A DNA stretch of 64,000 bases from Bradyrhizobium xenonodulans (lineage in GTDB: Bacteria; Pseudomonadota; Alphaproteobacteria; Rhizobiales; Xanthobacteraceae), in the NCBI RefSeq assembly GCF_027594865.1, contig NZ_CP089391.1, forward strand, positions 6,292,501 through 6,356,500, in the 5' to 3' direction. The notes under the pieces are model-generated. The model was not told the DNA's origin, ran no database searches, and saw only the letters and a list, made by a program, of their open reading frames with translations. Both the position numbers and the translations under genes were made by a program. Positions 9,187 through 17,876 of the stretch are shown here, piece after piece (within the stretch, counting starts at the first letter, position 1; each line of letters opens with the position of its first letter).

Positions 9187-10376
9187 GGACGGCGATCCCT
9201 GGTGAGCAGTTCGAGTTCGCCGAGCTGCTTCTGCGCGCGTGCGAGCGTCGCAGTCGACGACGCGAGATCGAGCCGCGCCGGCGTGACCGGCGGCTTCTCG
9301 GCTGCGGCGGCGGAGCCGCCCGAAAACGACTTGCGGATATCGAGGGCGAGCTGCAACGTTGCGTTCAGCAACGGAACGTCGCGCTCGGGCAGCTTCGAGC
9401 GGTCGAGTGCCTTCAGCTCGGCGAGGCCACCGTCATACTCGTCGGTGAGCGCCCGCGAGACGCCACGGAAGAAATGCGCCCGCTCGCGATCCGCCGAGGC
9501 ATCCGCGCTGAGTGTCAGCGCGCGCTCGCCGGCAAGCCGGGTCACGGCCAGCCGTCCTTGCATCATCGCCGTCCGCGCGATCACGAGATAGAGCTTGAGG
9601 CGGCTCGCGCGATCGATCTGTTCCAGCAGCGTAACGATCCGCGCAAAGCGGCGCTCGTCGAGCGCGAGGCTCGACTGCGTCAGGCCGGAGGAGAAACGCT
9701 GCCAGAAGTCCCCGCCATAGACCGAGTTGCGGTAATGGCGGATATAGGCCAGCGTCAGGAACTCGAACTTGTCGAAATCCTCGGCCTGCCCGACCAGCAG
9801 GATCTCGCGCCGCAGCGCTGCCTCCTCCACCAGCGTGCCTGGCAGGAGCAGGCGCGCGTCGTCCAGGCGCTCGATTGCGAGCGATGCCTCGCTCCGCGCG
9901 AACAGCGCACCCTGAACCAGCGCAACCTGTCCGCCGAGGCCCGATGGAAGCGTGCGCGGCTTGACGTCCTTGAGCAGCTCACGCGCTTCGTCCTGACGTC
10001 CCTCGACATAGGCCAGAGCACCGTTGAGCAGCCGCTCGTCGACGTTCAACCTGTCACGCGGCAGCTTTCGGACGATCTGCGGCCCGCCGCCGCTGAGCAA
10101 ATAGATGACGACGGCCTGGCCGTTCTGTGCGTTGCTCCACACGCCCGCATCGGCGGCGAGAAATTTCTCGCCGACCTGCCGGATCAGCGCGATGTGACTG
10201 CCATGCGCCGCCGTGTCACCACGGGCAATGCCGTCCTGCACCGCCTGCAATGTGCGCACGAGCTCATATGGCTCGCCCGAGGTCGGCGCCGACGCCGATG
10301 CTGGTTCGGCAAACACGCGTACCGTCGTGAGCGGCAGCAGCATCAGCAGCGCGGCGCACAGCAGCGGCCTGGTCAA
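9183..10376 (-). CDS. motC: Periplasmic motility protein MotC
   Basis: Rhizobial periplasmic protein required for motor rotation, thought to act with MotB. The TTG at 10376 overlaps the motB stop (TTGA), the same coupling geometry as its neighbours, and gives about 397 residues with a signal peptide (TRPLLCAALLMLLPLTTVRV). The in-frame ATG at 10343 is the alternative start. The body is helical and rich in Leu/Arg (for example NAQNGQAVVIYLLSGGGPQI), consistent with the MotC family. Its position between motB and fliK matches the rhizobial motB-motC-fliK order. Confidence 0.87.
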   Translation of the reverse strand: MTRPLLCAALLMLLPLTTVRVFAEPASASAPTSGEPYELVRTLQAVQDGIARGDTAAHGSHIALIRQVGEKFLAADAGVWSNAQNGQAVVIYLLSGGGPQIVRKLPRDRLNVDERLLNGALAYVEGRQDEARELLKDVKPRTLPSGLGGQVALVQGALFARSEASLAIERLDDARLLLPGTLVEEAALRREILLVGQAEDFDKFEFLTLAYIRHYRNSVYGGDFWQRFSSGLTQSSLALDERRFARIVTLLEQIDRASRLKLYLVIARTAMMQGRLAVTRLAGERALTLSADASADRERAHFFRGVSRALTDEYDGGLAELKALDRSKLPERDVPLLNATLQLALDIRKSFSGGSAAAAEKPPVTPARLDLASSTATLARAQKQLGELELLTRDRRP

Positions 10377-11701
10377 GGGCGCTTCTCCCGGATCAGGATC
10401 TCGATCCGGCGGTTCTGTGCAGCCGCAGGATCGTTCGGCAGTTTCGGCCGCCGGTCGGCGTAGCCTTCGACATGCTCGATCCGCTGCGCATCGACGCCGG
10501 ACCGAACGAGCATGTAGTAGGCCATCTGCGCGCGCGCCGTCGACAGCCGCCAATTGTCGTAGGTCTCCGACTTATACGGCCGATTGTCGGTGTGGCCGCG
10601 GACGATGATCATGCCCGGGCGCTTCGTCAGCAGCGGCCCGATCTTGTCGATCACGCGGATCAGTTCGGGCCGCGGCTCGGCCGAGCCGACCGCGAACATG
10701 CCGAAGCTCGCATCGTCGGTCAGGCTGACCAGAAGGCCTTCCTCGACCTGGCGCACCTCGGCCACCGGGCCTGCTCCGGCCTTGATGTCCGACAGTGCAT
10801 CCGCGATCGCGGACTGAAGCTGCTTGACGGTCGGCTGCTGGGTCTGCGCCGCATCACGCGGATCGGAATTCTTCGCTGCATCGCCGGGACGCGGCTGCGC
10901 TGCGGCATTCGCCTGGGTGCCCGGTTGCGTATTGGCCTGGGCACTGCCATCGCGAGAAGCCTGTGAAGGCGCAGGCCCCGGCGGCAGCAGGGGCGACAGG
11001 CTTGCAGACGACGCATCCGCATTCGGGGCGACGCTTCCGCCGGCATCGTCCTGTCTCGCACGGCGCGCCTGCGGCTCGCCCTGGCCCGTTCCGGAGGCGC
11101 TATCGCGCGCGGACGCATTCGGCTTTGGCTCGCTGTCGACGAAGCGGTCCGCATCCTTGGACGTCTGCGGCGCCAGCTTCCAATAGCCGGGATCGAACGG
11201 ATCGCGGTAGGCGTCGCCGCCCTTGAGGCCATCCTCTTCGGCCGACGTCAGAGCACCGGCGCGACGCTGGCCCGAGGCCTGGTTCGCGCTGTTCGCGATC
11301 TCGGCGAGCGTCGCATAGGGATCGCGGAACAGGACTTTCTCTTCGAACGAGGCCGGCTTCTCCGCCGTCGGCGAATCGCCGCGACGCTCTTCGTTCGGCC
11401 CCGCCGGCTGGCGCTTGCCATCCTGGCCTTCGAACTGCGTCGGCTCCTTCTTGGTGAGATCCTTGAGGCCTTTGGGAGCAGGCGCATTCTCCGCGAGCTT
11501 GATCGGATTGAAATAGCTCGCGACCACCTGCTTCTGGTCCTGGTTGAGCGCATTGAGCAGCCACATGACGAGGAAGAACGCCATCATCGCGGTCATGAAG
11601 TCCGCATAGGCGATCTTCCAGACGCCGCCGTGATGCGCCTCCTCGGCGAAGGCGCTGCGCCTGCGGATGATCACCAGCTCGTGCTTGACTTCTTCCACCA
11701 T
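10373..11701 (-). CDS. motB: Flagellar motor stator protein MotB
   Basis: Stator subunit that anchors the proton channel to peptidoglycan. The 442-residue product has a single N-terminal membrane helix containing the conserved proton-binding aspartate, Asp34, in AYADFMTAMMAFFLVMWLL. A long Pro/Ala/Gln-rich linker (about 50-290) follows, then an OmpA-like peptidoglycan-binding domain with RGHTDNRPYKSETYDNWRLS, ending RRIEILIREKRP. The linker is longer than in enterobacterial MotB, as usual in rhizobia. Confidence 0.94.
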   Translation of the reverse strand: MVEEVKHELVIIRRRSAFAEEAHHGGVWKIAYADFMTAMMAFFLVMWLLNALNQDQKQVVASYFNPIKLAENAPAPKGLKDLTKKEPTQFEGQDGKRQPAGPNEERRGDSPTAEKPASFEEKVLFRDPYATLAEIANSANQASGQRRAGALTSAEEDGLKGGDAYRDPFDPGYWKLAPQTSKDADRFVDSEPKPNASARDSASGTGQGEPQARRARQDDAGGSVAPNADASSASLSPLLPPGPAPSQASRDGSAQANTQPGTQANAAAQPRPGDAAKNSDPRDAAQTQQPTVKQLQSAIADALSDIKAGAGPVAEVRQVEEGLLVSLTDDASFGMFAVGSAEPRPELIRVIDKIGPLLTKRPGMIIVRGHTDNRPYKSETYDNWRLSTARAQMAYYMLVRSGVDAQRIEHVEGYADRRPKLPNDPAAAQNRRIEILIREKRP

Positions 11702-11707
11702 GGCGAA

Positions 11708-12400
11708 CTACCGGCGCGCCTCGTTCAGGCGTTCGCTCCACGCCGCAATCCGCGTCTCGATCACGGTCTGATCGGCGACGACGCGGACCTCGAACGTCTC
11801 GGCAGCCTCGTATTCGATGCCCGTTCGCCTGCTGGCTTCGAGCTGCGTCCGCACGAGGTCGAGCAATTCGCCCGGACCGGTGATCTTGAACACCGGCACC
11901 GGCGAATTGCCGGTCAGCGCCGCGATCTGCTCGACCAGCGATCCGATTGCTTTGTCGCGGACCGCGTCGGCGAGGAAAGGCAGCAATATCCGCGCCACGG
12001 AGCTAGCGATGTTGGTTTCGATCTCGCGGCAGGCCGACTCGAAGCCGCCGACGATCGCGACGGCCTGCTGATCGGACCATTTGGCCCGCTCCTCGCCGAG
12101 CCGGATCGCGCTGCGGACGCGCTCCTCGGCAAGCCTGGCGTCGCCCTCCGCAACACCGGCGGCGTAGCCGCGTCGGTAGGCGTCGTCGAGAAGATTGACC
12201 GGGGCATCCTCCTTTGCCGCCGCGGGCGGCAACTGAGGCTGGGGCTGCGGTTGAGCCTGGGACTGAGGCTGCAGCTCGCGCCGGGCCTCCTTCGGCCTCG
12301 TCAGCACGTCCTGGATCTCGGGCGATGGAGGCGGCGGTGGGGCCTTGGCCCGGCCGTTCGCGTCGAACTGCGTCAGGAGCTTTCCGATTGCCGCGTTCAT
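11708..12400 (-). CDS. fliH: FliH-like flagellar export regulator
   Basis: Probably the cytoplasmic partner of the FliI ATPase. The 230-residue product has a Pro/Gln-rich N-terminal half (residues 20-60, many PQ repeats), then a helical region (DDAYRRGYAAGVAEGDARLA) and a FliH/HrpE-like C-terminal part (IASSVARILLPFLADAVRDK). Identity is weak at sequence level, but position directly after fliF (ATGA overlap) and before motB supports FliH. FliI is far away at 30804. Confidence 0.75.
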   Translation of the reverse strand: MNAAIGKLLTQFDANGRAKAPPPPPSPEIQDVLTRPKEARRELQPQSQAQPQPQPQLPPAAAKEDAPVNLLDDAYRRGYAAGVAEGDARLAEERVRSAIRLGEERAKWSDQQAVAIVGGFESACREIETNIASSVARILLPFLADAVRDKAIGSLVEQIAALTGNSPVPVFKITGPGELLDLVRTQLEASRRTGIEYEAAETFEVRVVADQTVIETRIAAWSERLNEARR

Positions 12401-14025
12401 GCCGCCTCCTCGCGTCGCATCCAGTCTTTAAGGATCGCTGCCGCCTGCATCTGATCGAGGCGGACGATCTGCTCCAGCCGCTTCTGCGGCGTTCGCTGCA
12501 TCTTGCCTTCGAGGTCTTCGACGAGGTTGAGCTCGGGGTCTTGACTGTCGGCCAATGCAAGAGCCGTGGCCGCTTCGAGCTCGGCGGCCTCGGCGGCCTC
12601 GGTCTGCTCCTGCGCCGCGCGGTGGGTCAGGATGCCGTTGACCGCAGGGCGAAGACCGAACCAGACCAGCATCGAAGCGACGGCCAGGATCGTCACCGCG
12701 TTGATGACGCTGCCGAGCTGCTTGTTGATCATCTCGACGAAGCTGATCGGCGGCACCGGCGCCAATTCGCGCGAGCCTTCGATGAAGTCGACGGCCGTGA
12801 CCTGGATCTGGTCGCCGCGCTGCTTGTCCAGCCCGCCGGCCGTAGCCGCGAGCTGGCTGATCTCGGCGAGCTTGCTGTCGACGATGGCCTGGTTGCTCTT
12901 GTCGCCGAGATCGGCGACGAGCCGCGCGCGGTTGACCAGCACCGCGATGAAGAGCTTCTTGACCGAATAGCCGTCGCTCACCGTCGTCGTGGTCTTGGAC
13001 GACACCTCGAAATTGGTGACGTCCTCGCGGCGGGTCTTGTCCTCGCTCGAGTTCTTGCTGCCGCCGGCGTTCACCTGCTGGTCGGGAAGGTTCTGCTGCA
13101 CCGTGGTCGGCGTCGAACGGTCCGCGTTCTGGGACGATTCCTTCTCGCGCACGTTCCGAACCGACCGCTCGGCGCGGCTCTCCGGGTCATAGACCGTCTC
13201 GTTGATCTGCCGCTTGTCGGTGGAGAGCTGCGGCGCGACGCTCACCTCGAAATTGTCCAGACCGAGATAGGGCGTCAACGCCTTGCGGATGTTCTCCTGC
13301 ACCATGCCGCCGACCGTCTTCTGGAGGCTCGCCATCTTGGTCGGCGCGGCGCTCGCCTCGTCCTCCTCGGCGAGCAGCATCGAGCCGTCGGCGTCCAGCA
13401 CCGTCACCTTGTCCCGGCTCATGCCTGGAATCGCGGCGGCGACCAGATGACGGATCGACTGGGCCGTGCGCGCCTCGATCGCGCCGTCGGTGCGAAGTAC
13501 CACCGAGGCCGAAGGCGGCTGCTGCGTCGCGCGGAACGAGCCGCGCACCGGCAGCACGATATGCACCCGCGCCGCCTTCACGCCCTTCATCAACTGCACG
13601 GTGCGCGCGATCTCGCCTTCGAGCGCCCGGAGCTTGGTGACCTCCTGCATGAACGAGGTCAGGCCGAGCGAGCCGATCTTGTCGAACAGCTCGTAGCCGG
13701 AATTGGCGCTGGTCGGCAGCCCCTTCTCGGCGAGCAGCATCCGCGCCTGCATGGTCTGGCTCGGGCGCACCGAGACGGCATCCCCGGCTGTATTGACGTC
13801 GAAGGCGATGTTCTGCTCGCGCAGCGCAGCGCCGATGCGCGTCACGTCTTCGCGGTTGAGGCCGGTATAGAGCGTCTCGAATTCGGGGCGGCTCAGGTAA
13901 TAGGCGCCGCCGACGACGGTGACGAGAACGGCAAAGCCGATCAGTCCCAGGGCCATCAGGCGTCGCGGCCCGAGCTCCAGCAGATTATTGAGCAGTTGCT
14001 GTATCTGCGCACGACTGAGCAGCAT
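12397..14025 (-). CDS. fliF: Flagellar MS-ring protein FliF
   Basis: Forms the MS ring in the inner membrane, the base of the basal body. About 542 residues from the ATG at 14025; a GTG at 14058 would add 11 residues. It has an N-terminal membrane helix (LMALGLIGFAVLVTVVGGAY) and YscJ/FliF ring-building domains (RPEFETLYTGLNREDVTRIG; VKAARVHIVLPVRGSF). The periplasmic region is followed by a second helix near NAVTILAVASMLVWFGLRPA, and a cytoplasmic tail (LEQIVRLDQMQAAAILKDWM) would bind FliG. A promoter-like motif lies 46 bp upstream. Confidence 0.93.
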   Translation of the reverse strand: MLLSRAQIQQLLNNLLELGPRRLMALGLIGFAVLVTVVGGAYYLSRPEFETLYTGLNREDVTRIGAALREQNIAFDVNTAGDAVSVRPSQTMQARMLLAEKGLPTSANSGYELFDKIGSLGLTSFMQEVTKLRALEGEIARTVQLMKGVKAARVHIVLPVRGSFRATQQPPSASVVLRTDGAIEARTAQSIRHLVAAAIPGMSRDKVTVLDADGSMLLAEEDEASAAPTKMASLQKTVGGMVQENIRKALTPYLGLDNFEVSVAPQLSTDKRQINETVYDPESRAERSVRNVREKESSQNADRSTPTTVQQNLPDQQVNAGGSKNSSEDKTRREDVTNFEVSSKTTTTVSDGYSVKKLFIAVLVNRARLVADLGDKSNQAIVDSKLAEISQLAATAGGLDKQRGDQIQVTAVDFIEGSRELAPVPPISFVEMINKQLGSVINAVTILAVASMLVWFGLRPAVNGILTHRAAQEQTEAAEAAELEAATALALADSQDPELNLVEDLEGKMQRTPQKRLEQIVRLDQMQAAAILKDWMRREEAA

Positions 14026-14070
14026 ATGACCTCGTACCAATGCGAACGTATGGGACACTCCGCTGCCAAC

Positions 14071-14093
14071 CTTGTCTGAAGGTTGCGCGAAGG
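14071..14093 (-). promoter_or_regulatory. Flagellar promoter-like motif before fliF
   Basis: The minus strand reads TTCGCGCAACCTTCAGACAA then G, between the last flagellin gene and fliF. It matches the GCGCAAnC core of the other copies but lacks a clear CTA. Confidence 0.4.
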
Positions 14094-14286
14094 CGCGAAT
14101 GTGTCAGTTCGCAGGCACGGCGTTGCAATTTTACAAGAAACTCGGGCGACGCATTCAGTTCGCCAGCAACAGGCGGCGCGCGGGCGCATGGCAGCGCGAT
14201 CGGCTGCGGCGTGCCGGATGAAGTCTGGCGTCAGGAGGCCGATTGCGGGCACGTCATGTGCCATCGAACCCGCCGTTCAAGGCGGG

Positions 14287-14313
14287 GACCGTGCTCCCAT
14301 GGGGAGCACGGTC
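14287..14313 (-). terminator. Hairpin terminator after flagellin gene 14330-15262
   Basis: A perfect 12-bp stem (gaccgtgctccc / gggagcacggtc) with a 3-nt loop begins 17 bp past the flagellin stop on the minus strand. No long T tract follows, so it may act as an mRNA-stabilising 3' hairpin. Confidence 0.6.
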
Positions 14314-14329
14314 GTGTCCAAAGCCGAAG

Positions 14330-15262
14330 TTACTTGAACAGCGAGAGGATGCTCTGGCTGTTCTGGTTGGCGATCGAGAGCGCCTGAACGCCGAGCTGCT
14401 GCTGGGTCTGCAGCGCCTGGAGGCGGGTCGATTCCGCGTTCATGTCGGCGTCGACGAGCTGGCCGACACCGCGATCCACCGAGTCCATCAGGGTCTTGAC
14501 GAATTCCGTGTTGGTCGCGATGCGGTTCTTGACGGCACCGAGATTTGCGGCGGCCGACGCCACCGAGTTGATCGCAGTGGTGACCTGCTTGATGTAGCCG
14601 TCGAGCGTGGTCTGGTCAGCCGCCGAGTCGGTCAGCGTGGAGATGGTCATATTGGCGACGGACACACCGGAGGTCTGCGTGTCCAGAATGCCGGTGTTGG
14701 ATGCGCCGCCGGTGGTGAAGAGCGCGTAGTCGGCGGTCGTCACCGTGATCGAACCAATGGTCGGCGTGCCACCAACGCGGGAGTACGACGACACCAGCTT
14801 GAAGGTCGCCGGCGTGGCCGTGGTCGAGGCCGAGGTGTCGATGCTCAGCCAGTTGATGCCGTTGAAGGTCGCCGAGTTGGCCTTCAGATTCATATCCTGC
14901 TGGATCTGGGTGATATCAGCCTGGATCTTGGCGCGGTCGATACCGGCGGTCTTGGCTTCGACCAGCAGCGCCTGGAGCTTGGTCAGGCCGGAGTCCTTGT
15001 CGCCGATAACCGAGCCCAGAGCGGTATATTCGGTATCGACGGTCGCAGCCGACAGTCCGAGCGAGTCGGAGACGGCGGAGAGCGCGGCGTTGTCGGAGCG
15101 CATCGAGGTTGCGATCGACCAGTAGGCGGCATTGTCCGAAGCGGTCGAGACGCGCTGGCCGGTGGAGATCCGGTTCTGCGTGGTGGCGAGCTGGGAGCTG
15201 ACAGACCGCAGCGTCTGCAGCGCGGTCATGGCAGAGGAGTTGGTGAGCAGGCTAGAACTCAT
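14330..15262 (-). CDS. lafA: Lateral-type flagellin, copy 1
   Basis: Filament subunit exported by the flagellar type III system. From the ATG at 15262 the product is 310 residues (about 32 kDa) with the conserved flagellin N-terminal domain (LLTNSSAMTALQTLRSVSSQ, then ISTGQRVSTASDNAAYWSIA) and C-terminal domain (VDADMNAESTRLQALQTQQQ, then LGVQALSIANQNSQSILSLF). The short variable centre fits the thin lateral flagellins of Bradyrhizobium. A longer frame upstream (start 15316) lies in the conserved leader and is not the likely start; AAAGGGA precedes the chosen ATG. Nearly identical to the two neighbouring copies. Confidence 0.94.
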   Translation of the reverse strand: MSSSLLTNSSAMTALQTLRSVSSQLATTQNRISTGQRVSTASDNAAYWSIATSMRSDNAALSAVSDSLGLSAATVDTEYTALGSVIGDKDSGLTKLQALLVEAKTAGIDRAKIQADITQIQQDMNLKANSATFNGINWLSIDTSASTTATPATFKLVSSYSRVGGTPTIGSITVTTADYALFTTGGASNTGILDTQTSGVSVANMTISTLTDSAADQTTLDGYIKQVTTAINSVASAAANLGAVKNRIATNTEFVKTLMDSVDRGVGQLVDADMNAESTRLQALQTQQQLGVQALSIANQNSQSILSLFK

Positions 15263-15345
15263 TTTTGACGTCCCTTTGAAACGGATTGGATTTTTGGGGA
15301 CATACCGGGCTTGCACCGGTACGACAGGGCGGCATCATGCCTTTG
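15263..15345 (-). promoter_or_regulatory. Conserved flagellin 5' leader, copy 1
   Basis: Minus-strand leader with a 50-base block (15296-15345) nearly identical before all three flagellin genes. It can form two hairpins (GGCATGATGCC and TACCGG-N7-CCGGTA). Its end, ATGTCCC (15297-15303), can pair with the Shine-Dalgarno region GGGACGT (15268-15274) using one G-U pair. This suggests translational control; FlbT is the obvious candidate factor by family, not by any direct evidence here. Confidence 0.55.
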
Positions 15346-15383
15346 AGCTGCGAAATGCGCGCTCAACCTGACGTAACGGCGGC

Positions 15384-15407
15384 GATAGCACGCGAAGTTT
15401 GTGCGAG
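15384..15407 (-). promoter_or_regulatory. Flagellar promoter-like motif, flagellin copy 1
   Basis: The minus strand reads CTCGCACAAACTTCGCGTGC then TATC, about 120 bp upstream of the ATG, leaving room for the conserved leader in the transcript. Confidence 0.5.
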
Positions 15408-15508
15408 GCTTGCGGCTCCGTGACCGGACCGCGACGGGGTGAGCCAGATCAATGCGAAGAGCCGGCGCGCCAAGGCATGGTGCGTGACCAACGCACGCCC
15501 AAATGAAA

Positions 15509-15538
15509 AGGGCCGCGCTTCGCAAGAAGCGCGGCCCT
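15509..15538 (-). terminator. Intrinsic terminator after flagellin copy 2
   Basis: A perfect 13-bp GC-rich stem (agggccgcgcttc / gaagcgcggccct) with a 4-nt loop is followed on the minus strand by TTTTCATTT, 19 bp after the flagellin stop. Confidence 0.8.
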
Positions 15539-15557
15539 CCTCAGATGGTTTCGAGGC

Positions 15558-16490
15558 TTAGCGGAACAGCGAGAGGATGCTCTGGCTGTTCTGGTTGGCG
15601 ATCGAGAGCGCCTGAACGCCGAGCTGCTGCTGGGTCTGCAGCGCCTGGAGACGGGTCGATTCCGCATTCATGTCGGCGTCGACGAGCTGGCCGACACCGC
15701 GGTCCACAGAGTCCATCAAGGTCTTGACGAATTCCGTGTTGGTCGCGATGCGGTTCTTGACGGCGCCGAGATTGGCAGCAGCCGAGGCCACCGAGTTGAT
15801 CGCAGTGGTGACCTGCTTGATGTAGCCATCGAGCGTGGTCTGGTCGGCCGCCGAGTCGGTCAGCGTGCCGATGGTCATGTTGGAAACCGACACGCCGGAG
15901 GTCTGCGTGTCCAGAATGCCGGTGTTGGATGCACCGCCGGTGGTGTAGAGCGCGTAGTCGGCGGTCGTCACGGTGATCGAACCGATGGTCGGCGTGCCGC
16001 CGACGCGGGAGTACGACGACACCAGCTTGAAGGTCGCCGGCGTGGCCGTGGTCGAGGCCGAGGTGTCGATGCTCAGCCAGTTGATGCCGTTGAAGGTCGC
16101 GGAGCCGGCCTTGAGGTTCATATCCTGCTGGATCTGGGTGATATCAGCCTGGATCTTGGTGCGGTCGATACCGGCGGTCTTGGCTTCGACCAGCAGCGCC
16201 TGGAGCTTGGTCAGACCGGAATCCTTGTCGCCGATGACCGAGGTCAGAGCGGTGTATTCGGTGTCGACGGTCGCGGCCGACAGACCGAGCGAGTCGGACA
16301 CCGCGGAGAGCGCGGCGTTGTCGGAGCGCATCGAGGTTGCGATCGACCAGTAGGCGGCGTTGTCCGAAGCGGTCGAGACACGCTGGCCGGTCGAGATCCG
16401 GTTCTGCGTGGTGGCGAGCTGCGTGCTGACATACCGCAGCGTCTGCAGCGCGGTCATGGCGGAGGAGTTGGTGAGGAGGCTAGAACCCAT
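15558..16490 (-). CDS. lafA: Lateral-type flagellin, copy 2
   Basis: 310 residues from the ATG at 16490 (MGSSLLTNSSAMTALQTLRY). It differs from copy 1 at only scattered positions, for example YVSTQ for SVSSQ near the N-terminus, ALTSVIGD for ALGSVIGD, and Arg instead of Lys at the C-terminus. It has its own promoter-like motif, conserved leader and terminator, so it is a separate transcription unit. AAAGGGACATC precedes the ATG as Shine-Dalgarno. Confidence 0.94.
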   Translation of the reverse strand: MGSSLLTNSSAMTALQTLRYVSTQLATTQNRISTGQRVSTASDNAAYWSIATSMRSDNAALSAVSDSLGLSAATVDTEYTALTSVIGDKDSGLTKLQALLVEAKTAGIDRTKIQADITQIQQDMNLKAGSATFNGINWLSIDTSASTTATPATFKLVSSYSRVGGTPTIGSITVTTADYALYTTGGASNTGILDTQTSGVSVSNMTIGTLTDSAADQTTLDGYIKQVTTAINSVASAAANLGAVKNRIATNTEFVKTLMDSVDRGVGQLVDADMNAESTRLQALQTQQQLGVQALSIANQNSQSILSLFR

Positions 16491-16570
16491 TTTGATGTCC
16501 CTTTGAAGATTGGATTGATTGGGGACATACCGGGCTTGCACCGGTACGACAGGGCGGCGTCATGCCTTTG
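16491..16570 (-). promoter_or_regulatory. Conserved flagellin 5' leader, copy 2
   Basis: The 50-base conserved block lies at 16521-16570. Its ATGTCCC end (16522-16528) is perfectly complementary over seven bases to the Shine-Dalgarno GGGACAT (16495-16501). Confidence 0.55.
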
Positions 16571-16614
16571 GGCCGCGGAAAAGCGGGTATACCCAACCTG
16601 TCGTAGCGGCGAGA

Positions 16615-16637
16615 TTAGCGGGCGAAGCTTGTGCGAG
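16615..16637 (-). promoter_or_regulatory. Flagellar promoter-like motif, flagellin copy 2
   Basis: The minus strand reads CTCGCACAAGCTTCGCCCGC then TAA, among the clearest copies of the motif, about 125 bp before the ATG. Confidence 0.55.
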
Positions 16638-16711
16638 GCTTGTGGCTCTGTGGCCCTGCCGCAACAGGGCCGCCGAAGTTACGGTGTGCGCGTGGCCTCA
16701 CACCAAACGAA

Positions 16712-16741
16712 AGGGCCGCGCTTCTCGCGAAGCGCGGCCCT
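16712..16741 (-). terminator. Intrinsic terminator after flagellin copy 3
   Basis: A 13-bp stem with the same arms as the copy 2 terminator (agggccgcgcttc / gaagcgcggccct) but a different loop, followed on the minus strand by CTTTCGTTT. The identical arms point to duplication with the gene. Confidence 0.8.
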
Positions 16742-16760
16742 CCCCCGATGGTTTTGAGGC

Positions 16761-17690
16761 TTAGCGGAACAGCGACAGGATGCTCTGGCTGTTGTTGTTG
16801 GCGATCGAGAGCGCCTGAACACCGAGCTGCTGCTGGACCTGGAGGGCCGCCAAACGGGTGGACTCCTGGTTCATGTCGGCGTCGACGAGCTGGCCGACAC
16901 CGCGGTCAACCGAGTCCATCAGCGACTTCACGAATTCCGTGTTGGTCGCGAGGCGGTTCTTGACGGCACCGAGATTGGCGGCGGCCGAGGCCACCGAGTT
17001 GATCGCAGTGGTGACCTGCGCGATGTAGCCATCGAGCGTGGTCTGGTCGGCCGCCGAGTCGGTCAGCGTGCCGATGGCCATGTTGGAAACCGACACGCCG
17101 GAGGTCTGCTTGTCCAGGATGCCGGTGTTGGATGCGCCGCCGGTGGTGTAGAGCGCGTAGTCGGCGGTCGTCACCGTGATCGAACCAATGGTCGGCGTGC
17201 CGCCGACGCGGGAGTACGACGACACCAGCTTGAAGGTCGCCGGCGTGGCCGTGGTCGAGGCCGAGGTGTCGATGTTCAGCCAGTTGATGCCGTTGAAGGT
17301 CGCCGAGTTGGCCTTCAGGTTCATATCCTGCTGGATCTGGGTGACGTCCGCCTGGATCTTGGCGCGGTCGATACCGGCCGTCTTGGCTTCGACCAGCAGC
17401 GCCTGGAGCTTGGTCAGACCGGAGTCCTTGTCGCCGATGACCGAGGTCAGAGCGGTGTATTCGGTGTCGACCGTCGCAGCCGACAGACCGAGCGAGTCGG
17501 ACACCGCGGAGAGCGCGGCGTTGTCGGAGCGCATCGAGGTTGCGATCGACCAGTAGGCGGCGTTGTCCGAAGCGGTCGAGACACGCTGGCCGGTCGAGAT
17601 CCGGGTCTGCGTGGTGGAGAGCTGCGAGCTGACAGACCGCAGGGTCTGGAGCGCGGTCATGGCGGACGAGTTCGTAAGCAGGCTTGACAT
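16761..17690 (-). CDS. lafA: Lateral-type flagellin, copy 3
   Basis: 309 residues from the ATG at 17690 (MSSLLTNSSAMTALQTLRSV), one residue shorter than the other two at the N-terminus. Differences cluster at the C-terminal end (VDADMNQESTRLAALQVQQQ; SIANNNSQSILSLFR). It is the first of the three in transcription order. Upstream DNA (17841-17954) carries CtrA-like half-sites that the other two copies lack. Confidence 0.94.
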   Translation of the reverse strand: MSSLLTNSSAMTALQTLRSVSSQLSTTQTRISTGQRVSTASDNAAYWSIATSMRSDNAALSAVSDSLGLSAATVDTEYTALTSVIGDKDSGLTKLQALLVEAKTAGIDRAKIQADVTQIQQDMNLKANSATFNGINWLNIDTSASTTATPATFKLVSSYSRVGGTPTIGSITVTTADYALYTTGGASNTGILDKQTSGVSVSNMAIGTLTDSAADQTTLDGYIAQVTTAINSVASAAANLGAVKNRLATNTEFVKSLMDSVDRGVGQLVDADMNQESTRLAALQVQQQLGVQALSIANNNSQSILSLFR

Positions 17691-17778
17691 TGCAAATGTC
17701 CCTTTATGTACGCGTTACATTTTCACGAGGGGACATACCGGGCTTTCACCGGTACGGAGGGGCGGCATCATGCCTTTG
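17691..17778 (-). promoter_or_regulatory. Conserved flagellin 5' leader, copy 3
   Basis: Conserved block at 17729-17778, with a few substitutions. Its ATGTCCC (17730-17736) is perfectly complementary to the Shine-Dalgarno GGGACAT (17696-17702), although the sequence between the two arms is unlike that in copies 1 and 2. Confidence 0.55.
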
Positions 17779-17815
17779 GACCGATGTGGGTAGGGTCCAA
17801 TCCGCCGTGCCGCAT

Positions 17816-17840
17816 TGCTAGCACGCCGAATCTTGCTTCC
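17816..17840 (-). promoter_or_regulatory. Flagellar promoter-like motif, flagellin copy 3
   Basis: The minus strand reads GCAAGATTCGGCGTGCTAGC, about 126 bp before the ATG, at the same distance as in the other two flagellin genes. Confidence 0.5.
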
Positions 17841-17876
17841 GGATTAAGATCGCCTTGAATTTCGTAGCAAAATCAT

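Noticed and set aside
12214..14079. Plus-strand frame of 621 codons
   Set aside because: Antisense to fliF and the FliH-like gene, with no domain character.
15262..15316. N-terminal extensions of the flagellins upstream of the ATG
   Set aside because: They fall in the conserved leader and lack the flagellin N-terminus; good Shine-Dalgarno sequences precede the shorter starts.
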